A DNA stretch of 64,000 nt from Verrucomicrobiia bacterium. GTDB lineage: Bacteria > Verrucomicrobiota > Verrucomicrobiia > Verrucomicrobiales > Akkermansiaceae. The stretch covers positions 62,001 through 126,000 of the forward strand of contig JAUIGV010000008.1 in NCBI GenBank assembly GCA_030432565.1. The letters run 5' to 3'. The notes below the pieces were generated by a model. That model did not search any database. It was not told where the DNA came from and worked only from the letters and a program-made list of their open reading frames with translations. A program made the translations under genes and the position numbers. How positions within the stretch are numbered: position 1 is the first letter of the stretch; the number at the start of each line of letters is the position of its first letter. This document shows positions 1 through 8,500 of the stretch, one piece after another.

Positions 1-101
1 CCCACAAACTGGTAGATCAGATTAAAGATCATAAAGACCGCGAAGGGCACAACATGCGCCAGCGTCCGGTCTTCCCGCCAAATCTTCAATTGATCATTCA
101 T
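1..101 (-). CDS. N-terminal fragment of an integral membrane protein (cut by window edge)
   Basis: The minus strand opens with ATG at 101 and reads MNDQLKIWREDRTLAHVVPF, followed by a hydrophobic stretch that leaves the window. Only 33 residues are visible. A short polar start followed by a membrane segment with 'VPFAVFM' resembles CAAX-protease-like (CPBP) membrane proteins, but this is a guess from very little sequence. The start lies 3 bases after the stop of the upstream aminotransferase gene, so it is probably the last visible gene of the same operon. Confidence 0.55.
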   Translation of the reverse strand, partial: MNDQLKIWREDRTLAHVVPFAVFMIFNLIYQFV

Positions 102-104
102 GCC

Positions 105-1274
105 TCACGAAAGCGTCCCAATGTAGCGCTCCATGGCATCCATCGCGGTCCTCAAATCATCCATTCCGGTCGCGTAGCAACAACGCAGGAATCCCTCCCC
201 GCACTTGCCAAAGGCATCGCCCGGCACCGCGGCAACTTGCTCCGCTTCAAGAAGCCCCAACGCGAAGTCCTTGCTCGATAAGCCGAACTTCCGGATATCC
301 GGGAAGACATAAAAGGCCCCGCCCGGCGAGTGGCAATCGATACCCATCCCGTTCAATCGGTTCACCAAAAAGTCACGCCTTTGGTGATACTCATTCTTCA
401 TCGGGGCATACAAGTCACGCCCCCCGCTCAAAGCTTCCAGCGCAGCTGCCTGGCTGGTGATCGGCGCGCAAAGAATCCCATATTGGTGGATCTTCATCAT
501 CGCCTCAACCAGTGGAGCAGGTGCACAAGCGTAACCGAGCCGGAAGCCCGTCATCGCAAAGGCCTTGGAAAATCCATGGAGAAGAATCGTCCGCTCGCGC
601 ATCCCCGGAAGGGTCGCGATGCTAATGTGCTCTTCCTCATCGTATCGGAGCTCACTGTAAATTTCGTCACTCAGAACAATAAGATCATGCTCCACACATA
701 GCTTTGCGATTCCCTCGAGGTCTTCCCGGGAAGCCACCGCCCCCGTCGGATTCGTCGGAAAATTCAGCATGACAATCTTCGTCTTCGGGGTAATCGCCGC
801 GGCCAGGGCCTCCGGCTTCAGCGAAAAACCATCTTCCTTTGTGGTCGCAACAGGCACCGCAACCCCGTGGGCCATCACGATACTCGGAGAATAGGAAACA
901 TAGCACGGCTCATGATAAATCACCTCATCCCCCGGATTCACCAGAGCCCGCAGGGCCAGATCAATCGCCTCGGAAACCCCCACCGTGACCAGGACTTCCG
1001 AATCAGCCTCATAGGATATGTGAAAAAAATCATCGACATACTCCGAAATCTTCTTCCGCAAACTAAGAAGCCCCAGATTCGAAGTGTAGCTGGTCTCGCC
1101 TTTTTCCAACGAATAAATCGCGGCCTCACGAATCGACCACGGCGTGGCAAAGTCCGGCTCGCCAACCCCCAGCGAAATCACGTCATCGCGCCCGATCACG
1201 AGCTCAAAGAAATCGCGAATCCCCGACCGCGGAATGGCCTGCAAATGAGTGGCTAACTTGGCAGCAATATCCAT
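105..1274 (-). CDS. PLP-dependent class I/II aminotransferase
   Basis: This 389-residue protein has the normal length for fold-type I aminotransferases of the AspC/PatA group. Visible family marks are the substrate-side 'GVGEPDF' near residue 37, the 'NFPTNPTGAV' loop near 170, the 'SDEIYSELRYD' motif near 202, and the PLP lysine in 'LHGFSKAFAMTGFRLGYA' near 235. It should be a soluble cytoplasmic enzyme transferring an amino group between an amino acid and a 2-oxo acid; the exact substrate cannot be read from the sequence. The gene lies 11 bases after an Lrp/AsnC-type regulator, whose family commonly controls amino-acid genes, so a regulator-enzyme pair is plausible. Confidence 0.9.
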   Translation of the reverse strand: MDIAAKLATHLQAIPRSGIRDFFELVIGRDDVISLGVGEPDFATPWSIREAAIYSLEKGETSYTSNLGLLSLRKKISEYVDDFFHISYEADSEVLVTVGVSEAIDLALRALVNPGDEVIYHEPCYVSYSPSIVMAHGVAVPVATTKEDGFSLKPEALAAAITPKTKIVMLNFPTNPTGAVASREDLEGIAKLCVEHDLIVLSDEIYSELRYDEEEHISIATLPGMRERTILLHGFSKAFAMTGFRLGYACAPAPLVEAMMKIHQYGILCAPITSQAAALEALSGGRDLYAPMKNEYHQRRDFLVNRLNGMGIDCHSPGGAFYVFPDIRKFGLSSKDFALGLLEAEQVAAVPGDAFGKCGEGFLRCCYATGMDDLRTAMDAMERYIGTLS

Positions 1275-1285
1275 CTCGATTTTTT

Positions 1286-1765
1286 CTACGGAGCAACCGG
1301 CAGACGAGACACCTCTGAATCTTCACCAAAGAGAAAACCCTTCTCTTTGTAAGACTTCAGCCTGAAATGGGTTGCGGTAGAAATGACGCCCTCAATCGTG
1401 CTGAGCTTCTCCGAAACAAAAGCAGCGACCGACAGAAGATCCTTCCCCTCAACCATCACGAGAAGATCATATCCCCCGCTAATCAGGTAACAGCTGGTTA
1501 CTTGTTCGAAGCGGGCAATTCGGCGCGCAAGACGATCAAATCCACCACCACGTTCCGGAGTGAGACGCACCTCAATAAACGCCGTGACATCATCATCACC
1601 ATCCAGGGCCGGATCGATCATGGCCTGATAGCCACGAATGGTTCCGTCCTCTTCCCAGGCCGCGATCTGGGCCGCTACCGCCTCTTCCGAGGAAGACGTC
1701 CGGGCTGCCAATTCAGCATTGGACTGTCGGGCATTGCGTCTGAGAAGGTCAAGAAGTTGGTTCAT
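1286..1765 (-). CDS. Lrp/AsnC family transcriptional regulator
   Basis: The protein is 159 residues from ATG at 1765, or 163 if the upstream TTG at 1777 is used; neither has a clear ribosome-binding site. The N-terminus (MNQLLDLLRRNARQSNAELA) is the winged helix-turn-helix region. The remainder is an Lrp ligand-binding (RAM) domain, with 'VTAFIEVRLTP' and 'VTSCYLISGGYDLLVMVEGKD', the typical strand with conserved G-x-Y-D-L. Such proteins form octamers and sense amino acids. It sits between pfkA (3 to 15 bases away depending on start) and the aminotransferase, in one transcription unit. Confidence 0.88.
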   Translation of the reverse strand: MNQLLDLLRRNARQSNAELAARTSSSEEAVAAQIAAWEEDGTIRGYQAMIDPALDGDDDVTAFIEVRLTPERGGGFDRLARRIARFEQVTSCYLISGGYDLLVMVEGKDLLSVAAFVSEKLSTIEGVISTATHFRLKSYKEKGFLFGEDSEVSRLPVAP

Positions 1766-1780
1766 ATCTGTTTTCAAAAA

Positions 1781-2854
1781 TTAGTCGCCGAAGCACACGC
1801 CAACAGCGCGGGCCGCTTTCACGACTTCGGAGTCCGATTCGACAAGGCGCAGCTCCTCCACAGCCTCCTTGATGGAAACCGAGCCAACGTGATAACTATG
1901 GTAACTCACCATCTGCCCAAACTCGCCTTCACTGGCAAGATGCGCCGCCATCACACCAAAACGAATTCCCAAAATCCGGTCGAGCGGAGTCGGTGTTCCT
2001 CCGCGCTGAATGTGCCCCAGAGTGGTGCAACGGGTCTCCTTGCCGGTCAACTCGCCAATCTTACGGGCGACCTGCTCACCGATCCCCCCAAGGCGGACCT
2101 CGCCCCCACTATTCGGATCAATCGTCGCGAGATTTCCATCCGGGTTTTTGGCTCCCTCCGCCACAACCACCAGCGAACTGGTGTATCCCAACGCTTCACG
2201 CTTCTTGAGGTGCTCCGCCACTTTTTCATAAGTGAAGGGAATCTCAGGAAGAAGAATGACATTGGCCGCCCCAGCCATACCTCCCCAGAGCGCAATCCAA
2301 CCAGCGTGACGCCCCATGACCTCCAGCACCATGACCCGCTTGTGGCTTTGCGCCGTGGTATAAAGCCTGTCCAGTCCGTCCACCACCGTGCTCACCGCAC
2401 TATCGAAACCAAAGGTCATCGAGGTTGCCTTGAGATCATTATCGATCGTCTTGGGCACTCCGATGATCGGCCAGCCTTGTTCGTAAAGTTGATGCGCCGT
2501 CGTCAATGACCCGTCCCCACCGACCACCACGAGAGCTCCGATTTCAAGCTGATCCAGGGTCTTCTTGGCCCGGTCGACAATTTCCTGGGGCACACGGGCA
2601 ATATCCCCCTCGCCGATCTTGGCGGCGAAGTTTCCCTTGTTCGTGGTTCCCAGAATCGTGCCACCCTGCTTGAGGATCCCTTCGGTGTCTTTGGGCGTCA
2701 GGAAAGTGAAATCCCCCGGAGGCAGAAGCCCCTCGAAACCATCCCGAAAGCCGATGGTTTCCCAGCCTTTTGAAGCCGCCGCTCCGACAACTCCGTGAAT
2801 AACCGCATTTAGCCCCGGGCAATCGCCCCCGCAATTAAGAATTCCAATTCTCAT
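1781..2854 (-). CDS. pfkA: 6-phosphofructokinase
   Basis: At 357 residues this fits the PfkA family, which phosphorylates fructose 6-phosphate at the committed step of glycolysis. The start 'MRIGILNCGGDCPGLNAVI' is the phosphate-donor loop. 'GGDGSLTTA' near 112 and 'VPKTIDNDL' near 137 carry the catalytic T-I-D-N-D. 'GRHAGWIALW' and 'GHIQRGGTPTPLDR' form the sugar-phosphate site. The Gly in G-G-D-G-S favours ATP over pyrophosphate as donor, whereas the Lys in P-K-T-I-D-N-D is shared with pyrophosphate enzymes. The combination is typical of the group III (actinobacterial-type) ATP enzymes. It is the second gene of the run beginning with the S11 peptidase, 28 bases upstream. Confidence 0.93.
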   Translation of the reverse strand: MRIGILNCGGDCPGLNAVIHGVVGAAASKGWETIGFRDGFEGLLPPGDFTFLTPKDTEGILKQGGTILGTTNKGNFAAKIGEGDIARVPQEIVDRAKKTLDQLEIGALVVVGGDGSLTTAHQLYEQGWPIIGVPKTIDNDLKATSMTFGFDSAVSTVVDGLDRLYTTAQSHKRVMVLEVMGRHAGWIALWGGMAGAANVILLPEIPFTYEKVAEHLKKREALGYTSSLVVVAEGAKNPDGNLATIDPNSGGEVRLGGIGEQVARKIGELTGKETRCTTLGHIQRGGTPTPLDRILGIRFGVMAAHLASEGEFGQMVSYHSYHVGSVSIKEAVEELRLVESDSEVVKAARAVGVCFGD

Positions 2855-2882
2855 GATTCAGTGTGTGTAAAAGTTTTTCGTT

Positions 2883-3845
2883 TTATTTCGGTTTGGGGAC
2901 AATGAGCAGCTCGCGTGCCTCCTTCACAGGTTGCCCTTGCCGCAGCCAGTAATCATAGGCAGCCCATCCCTGGTTGATCAAGGTTTGCGTGATCCCCCAC
3001 CGGTCGGGACTCCCCAGCGCGATGACAATCAACCGACGTCCCGTCAGCTGGGTCGCACCGTTAGGCAGCTTGCGCACGATCGACTTCTTCTCCGAACTGG
3101 TGGCCGCACACGGACCGGCCAGCACCGTGCTTCCGCTCTTGATCCCGTTGACTGTCCCGCGATCAATCATCGCGTGGGTGTTTCGCACCTTAAAGGACCG
3201 CTTCTCATTCACCCGAAACGAGGAAATCGTCCGCTCGGTCTGCTTCACATAAAACTGAAACCCCGGATCACGCATCGCATAAATCGCCAGCCGCGCCATG
3301 TCGCGGGCGGTCGAACTCCCCTGCGCTTGCACCGTGTCCATCCCATGCGGATTCACAAAGCGCGTCCGCTTCATGCCAATCCCACGGGCCAGATTGTTCA
3401 TCTCCGTCACAAAAGCCGCCTCCGGGGAGGCTCCGCCGGAACGGTTCTGAATCGAGCGCCCCGCATGATCCGCCAGCGTAAAAGCAGCCACATTATCGGA
3501 TCCTAAAAGCATGGAATACATCGCTTCGCGCAGCGAAATGCGATCTCCCGGAATGAGCCCCATCGGATTGGAGCCGCCCAGCAACAAAGCTCCCTGCGGC
3601 ACAATTGCCATCTCCGCCATGCTCGTACCGCTCAATTTAGCCCAATCCAGAACCACCATCGCAGTGGCAATCTTGGTCAAACTCGCCACCGGCCGCTTCT
3701 GATCGGCATCCAGCTCCAACAAGATCTTCCCACTATACGACTCCACCGCAATGTAGCTTTCCCCGCCATGCGCTGCCCCGATCAGCAAACACAAAACGGC
3801 GGGCAAATGCTTCAAAAAGCGGGATATCTGGGATCGAACTCTCAT
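2883..3845 (-). CDS. Serine-type D-Ala-D-Ala carboxypeptidase-like protein (peptidase S11)
   Basis: ATG at 3845 is chosen because it starts a clear signal peptide (MRVRSQISRFLKHLPAVLCL, then an Ala/Gly cleavage region); the longer frame upstream is Pro/Gly-rich and unlike coding sequence. The 320-residue product carries the three penicillin-binding motifs: S-x-x-K as 'ASLTK', S-x-N as 'GSDN', and K-S-G as 'IKSGST'. It would act outside the inner membrane on peptidoglycan stem peptides. 'ESYIAVESYSGKILLELDAD' at the mature start is typical of DacA relatives. There is no C-terminal amphipathic anchor, so it may be freely periplasmic. It heads the operon that continues with pfkA. Confidence 0.88.
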   Translation of the reverse strand: MRVRSQISRFLKHLPAVLCLLIGAAHGGESYIAVESYSGKILLELDADQKRPVASLTKIATAMVVLDWAKLSGTSMAEMAIVPQGALLLGGSNPMGLIPGDRISLREAMYSMLLGSDNVAAFTLADHAGRSIQNRSGGASPEAAFVTEMNNLARGIGMKRTRFVNPHGMDTVQAQGSSTARDMARLAIYAMRDPGFQFYVKQTERTISSFRVNEKRSFKVRNTHAMIDRGTVNGIKSGSTVLAGPCAATSSEKKSIVRKLPNGATQLTGRRLIVIALGSPDRWGITQTLINQGWAAYDYWLRQGQPVKEARELLIVPKPK

Positions 3846-3887
3846 CACAACGGGCAGGACTCTAGGGAATTGCCCCTCCAAGACAAC

Positions 3888-3998
3888 CCCGAATCCCCTC
3901 AACCCACCCACTGGCGCGGGGCGCAGGCCCTCATGCAACCCACCCGCCCAATCCACCAGGCAAAATCGCGAGGGGCGCAGCCCTTTACGCGACCCACC
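3888..3998. repeat. Degenerate intergenic repeat, about 30 bp, two clear copies
   Basis: Copies at about 3913-3944 and 3966-3998 share a GGGGCGCAG core, a CCCT stretch and an end reading ACCCACC. A third end-fragment (CAACCCACCC) lies at about 3900-3909. Each copy can pair its G-run with its C-run into a short hairpin. The second copy ends directly before the stop codon of the lipoprotein gene at 3998. The elements could serve as terminators or be a dispersed intergenic repeat; this cannot be decided here. Confidence 0.45.
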
Positions 3999-4666
3999 TA
4001 GCAGCCGTCTTTTTGTTCATCGCTAATTTGAGGCCTCGACTCCTCGCTTGTTCTTTCCTCACTTTCCTGAAAAGTCCCCTTTGATGGCACCCAACTATAG
4101 ATATTGTCTCTCCGGCCTTCACTTCCTGCCATTCCATCAGGGCCCAGAGAATAAGCTATAACCTTGCGGTCCAAAATAATACCGCTGCTTCCAACGGCCT
4201 GCGGCTCCTGTAGCTTATTGTCGTAGTCGTAATCGAACACCACTCTATACCAATTTCCCCACGGATCGAGGAGTTCAGCACGGTATTCGGTTCGCACAAG
4301 CCCACCGACGGCTGAGTTGCCGGTCCCATTGGCAACCTTCCATTCGAAGAAAGTCAGGAACTTGGGGTTCTCGTCCTGAGCGACCCTGAATCCGAGAAGT
4401 GGTGCCATGAGTCGGTTGTCTGTGACTTGTTCGGCGTCGGAGGCGGAAATTGTGGCCATAGGAAAACTCTGATACTCGTCGAAGAAAGCCTCACAAGCTG
4501 AAACCAAGTTGACGAGACACTGACGAGCCTCTGCTTTTTTTTGTTCTTCTCTAAGCTTTTCCTCCCCCGCGCTTTCACTTGACACGTCCTCATTCGCAAC
4601 TGACGAATCACTATCGCAACTTGGAACAAATATGCTTACAAAAAAGCTCAATAGTAATAACCTCAT
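3998..4666 (-). CDS. Lipoprotein with type II secretion pseudopilin-like C-terminal domain
   Basis: The 222-residue product starts MRLLLLSFFVSIFVPSC, a lipoprotein signal with a slightly unusual lipobox (V-P-S-C). A helix rich in Glu and Lys follows at about residues 30-65. From about residue 125 the sequence has features of the major pseudopilin GspG C-terminal domain: 'LLDPWGNWYRVVFDYDYDN', then 'VIAYSLGPDGMAGSEGRRDN' and 'IYSW'. Real pseudopilins have a GFTLIE-type methylated helix, which is absent here. I infer a lipid-anchored relative that borrows the fold; the function is unknown. The tail after 200 is polar and probably disordered. Confidence 0.75.
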   Translation of the reverse strand: MRLLLLSFFVSIFVPSCDSDSSVANEDVSSESAGEEKLREEQKKAEARQCLVNLVSACEAFFDEYQSFPMATISASDAEQVTDNRLMAPLLGFRVAQDENPKFLTFFEWKVANGTGNSAVGGLVRTEYRAELLDPWGNWYRVVFDYDYDNKLQEPQAVGSSGIILDRKVIAYSLGPDGMAGSEGRRDNIYSWVPSKGTFQESEERTSEESRPQISDEQKDGC

Positions 4667-5576
4667 TGGACCACATGAATTATTATTAACAGACTGTCAA
4701 TTAGAACATTTTTTGAATCCAGTTTGCGGGCTCAAAGTCAAACGAACCAACGAACCCAACTTCACCGCCATGAAGGCGTCATGAATGTCGCGCGTCCGAA
4801 AAATCCATGGGCGGTAAAAGAGGGAAGGTCCGGTTGCCAGATGAGACCTCATTTTCTTTCCTCGAGCCGAATGGGTCACCTAGCGCTTTGTCAGCAAACA
4901 AACGTGCGGATAGCAGCCTGTGTTCATTGGAAGTCCGACGACACTCCCAGTGGAAAAAAAGACCTTCGTGAAATACAACTCTGGACCAATCCCCAGCGGC
5001 TTTATTCTGCTCAAGGACGAATCCGGCATAACTTGCTTCGCTCGGCCCTCGGTCCTTTTCCCGTTTCCTCCTTGATCTCCGCTGCGTCTTCCGTTGGGGG
5101 GTAAGGACGGGGTTTCAAGAAAGCCCTCTGCATCAAAGCCATCCTCCATAGTCCCACCCGATACGACCTAACCAACAACAATTACCAAACAAAAAAATAA
5201 CGCTTCCGGACTTGAGCAACCTCATAGCAGACGGTGTGGGCTAAGACGTTGATGGACCGGGATGAAGTGACGGATCTGGAGGATGCATACATCTGGAAGG
5301 AGGCGCTCGTGCGGGAGTGCTTTGCGTGGGGCGACAATGTGGGAGCGCGAAACATCCACTGTGCTCTGGTGCGCGTTTCGGAGTTGGCCGAACCGTGGGA
5401 GATCACCTACGAGAAGAAGCACGGCGGCGGCCGGAGCTGCCGGGGGACGCGGCGTTTGCAGCAAAGCGGGCACAGGTGGAGGGTTGAGGAGCAGTGGACG
5501 CGTCTTCCGCTGGGTGGGCCTTGGTTGGTGGCCGCGGCGGCTTGCCTTGGCGTGATGATGCCACTCCGGTTGTGGA
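4667..5576. other. About 0.9 kb without a convincing gene; probably decayed DNA
   Basis: No frame here carries a recognisable protein. On the minus strand one frame runs from 5149 to 4697 and is broken only by a single TAG at about 4880-4882. Its halves read like degraded coding sequence with Cys, Arg and Ser biased composition. A plus-strand frame from 5234 (containing 'VTDLEDAYIWKEALVREC') looks locally protein-like but then runs antisense into the next gene and becomes low-complexity. Base composition shifts to high G+C from about 5230 onwards, matching the large surface-protein gene, so the right boundary of this stretch may be the edge of a transferred block. Confidence 0.5.
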
Positions 5577-8500
5577 TCACGGCCCCGGCGGGAGGAGTGG
5601 TCGTTGCTCCGCGCGGAGCCGAAAGTATTGGCCGGGCCCACTTTCCGGTGCGGCAATATTGTCGACCGTGACCGTGAGCGGGTCGGTGCCGAACTCACCG
5701 ATGACCAGTCCGCCTTCCCCGGTGGCGGGCGCTCCGCGCAGGCTCTCCGCCAAGGTGGACCAGCCGGACGGAGAGAGATCGTCGGACACTTCGAGAATCA
5801 GGTGCAGATCGTTGGCCGTGGCACGGCGCGGGAAGGTCGCAGTCGCGGTCCGAGAGGCACCGGATCCGGTTAGCTCGACCAGCAGCGGGGTGAACGGACC
5901 GGAGTCGCGCGGATCGGTGCCGAGCGCATATTCGATCAGGTTCGGCAAGCGGTCCCGGTCGGGATCGGACGCGAGGTCCCCGGCAGCACCCGCAGCCCGG
6001 TCGGCGGAGTCGGGGAACTCCGCGGCCTGCCAGATCGCGAAGTCGCTCGGTGTGTATCGCAGGACGAGGTCGGTGCCGTCCACCGCGACGTCGAAGCGGC
6101 CGCCGAATGGCGGGTTGGCGACGCCGCCGGCGTCCACCACGACGGTGTCGGGCGAGAAGCCGGAGATGCTGCCGGCATTGCGCACGAGCAGCCACTGGCC
6201 GGCCTGGGCGGGGTCCCAGTTGGCGGCAAGCCCCGGGTTGCCCGCAGCATCGAGGGTGACCGGCCGGATCGTGACGGGATCGGCCACCGTGCCGGTGAGG
6301 ACGAGGTTCCCGTTGTTCTCGACCAGGTCGGTGGTGACACCTTCCGTGCCCGCGAAGTCGGAGACCTCCCACGTGTAGGTCGTCCCGCCGCCCATGGTGA
6401 GGGTGTTGACGGTCAGCGTGCCGGGGCTGGAGCCGGGGGAGAGGACGGCGTCGCCGACCAGTTGCAGGTCGCCCTGGATGAGCCCGTTGCCGTCGATGCT
6501 GCCGCCGGTGACGGTGAACACGAGCAGCGGTCCGCCCCCGGTGATGGTGCCATCGACCGTGCAGATCGAGTTTGCCAGGTTGAACTCGGGGCACGTGATG
6601 GTGCCGGTCGGCTCGCAGGTGAGCTGGCCGCCGTCGCAGGTGAGCCGGTCGCAGGTGAAATCGCCGGCCACTGCCAAGCCCGGAATGGTCTCGTTTTCCG
6701 GATCCTCAAGGTCGCTGAAAACCTGCACCTCGTCGACCTGCGTGCCTTGGCCTGTCCGGAGCTTCAAGTCGCCATTCACGGTGAGGTTCGCTCCGGATCG
6801 GAACAGGGATTGGTTGGAGCCGTTCACCATGTTACCGCTGCCCTCCAGGATGACGGTTGTGCCGCTGGCAATCGTTTCGATCCGGTCCGCCTCGGTCAGC
6901 TTGATGAACGCGCCGTCGCCGACAATCCACGTACCGTCGTAGAGGGTGTTGGTGGTCTTGTCAAAGTTGGCGGCCGCCTTGGAAAACGAGAGGGTGCCGG
7001 ATTGGGCCTCGATGATATGGGTGTTGACGATCGGCACGGTGATCGCGGTGGTGCCGGTCCCGCCCGACTTGAGCAGCGTGCCGAAGTTGCGCACCCGGGA
7101 CTCGGGGCTGGTGCCGCTCGGTCCGATGTCGGCATCGCCTTGGAAGTCGATCGTCGAGTCGAACTCGTTGGTGATGTAGGCATTGCCCTCCAGGGCCAGC
7201 CCGCCGATGTCGGGAAAGACCAGCCTCCCGTCATTGCGCAGTTGACCGCCGACGGCGAGGGAGCTGGAACCAAGCCGCTTCGTCGCGCTTCCACGGAAAA
7301 AGATGGTCCCCTCTTCCTCGTTGAGGAAGGTGCTGTTGCCGGCCATGCGGCCACGCACCCAATTCATTACGGAGACGTTCGAACTCTCGTCATCGAGTGA
7401 TGTGTCCGGAAGACGGAGGGTGACGGGGGCCGAGCCGGTTTCCTCGACGATCAAGGCATTCAGTCCAAAGGAGGCACCGTCCAGCATGAAGGGACCCTGC
7501 GACAGCCTGAGGCTCACGGGGATCTCTTCCTGGGATCCGAAATTGGCGCCGTAAAAGGTGCTCGTGAGCGTGAGGGGAGTCTTGAGCTCAAGTTCCCCGC
7601 CACCGGAGAAGCCCTGTCCGGTGCTCAGCGAGATCTGGGAAAGTTGCCCGCCGCCGTCGGCAGTCCCGGTGATCTCGACACGTCCGGTCATAGGACCCGG
7701 CGGAACGGGTTCGGACGGGAGCTTGCCGCCCAGAACAAATTCCACCTCATCGAGTGAGTCGACCTTGCTCAGCACTAGGCGCCCGCCGTCGCAGACGATC
7801 CTGGCGTTGGCGGTTGAGCCGGGTTGTCCCCCGCTGGAAACGGTTCCACCAGTTGCAGAGAATGGAACTCCGATCGTGGCCAGTCCCCCGTCCGCAAGCC
7901 GTGCCTCCAGGCTGGGGCCGGCCGCGCCGGGTCCGCTGTAGCCGAGGGCAAACGATGGCGAAGCGCTGCCGACGCCGGAAACTCCCGTCCCGGCCTTCAC
8001 CGCCCAGATGGCGGTGCCGGAGACCTCAATGGCGGGCGAAGCACCCCCTCCGTCCGGATCCCTCAGGTTCAGGCTGGCGGTCTGGAGCACCGTGCCGCCG
8101 CGCACGTTCATCGGGGCCGTCAGTTCCCGCGCGGTCGTGCCCGGAACAATGCCGAAGGTGCCCCCGAAGGTCTCCGGCAGGGTGAGGGTGGACGAAATCT
8201 TGTCGCGGCTCCAGTCGATCCGGCCGTCTCCGCCGAGCGTGAGCGGGCCGATGACGTTGGTCTTGATGATCCAGCTTGGGATGGTGAAACCATTGGCGGC
8301 GATCAACTCTCCTCCGAAGAAACTGGTAGATGCGATCTCGACGCCGTCCGTCACCTCGCTGCGCACCGAGCCGAATTCGTAGGTGACTCCCGTGCCGGTC
8401 ATACTGATGGCGCCGTCGCCCTTGAACAGGTGGGGCTGGGAAGTGCCGAACTGGCCGCCGCCGCGAAAGATGATTTCGCCGTCCGCGGTCGCCTCGGTTG

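Noticed and set aside
1367-2509. 380-codon plus-strand frame across the Lrp and pfkA genes
   Set aside because: It is antisense to two clear genes, has no family features and an Arg/His/Ser-rich shadow composition.
5234-5671. Possible plus-strand gene starting near 5234
   Set aside because: The first 60 residues look protein-like, but the rest is low-complexity and overlaps the 3' end of the surface-protein gene. Kept only as a note in the 4667-5576 region.
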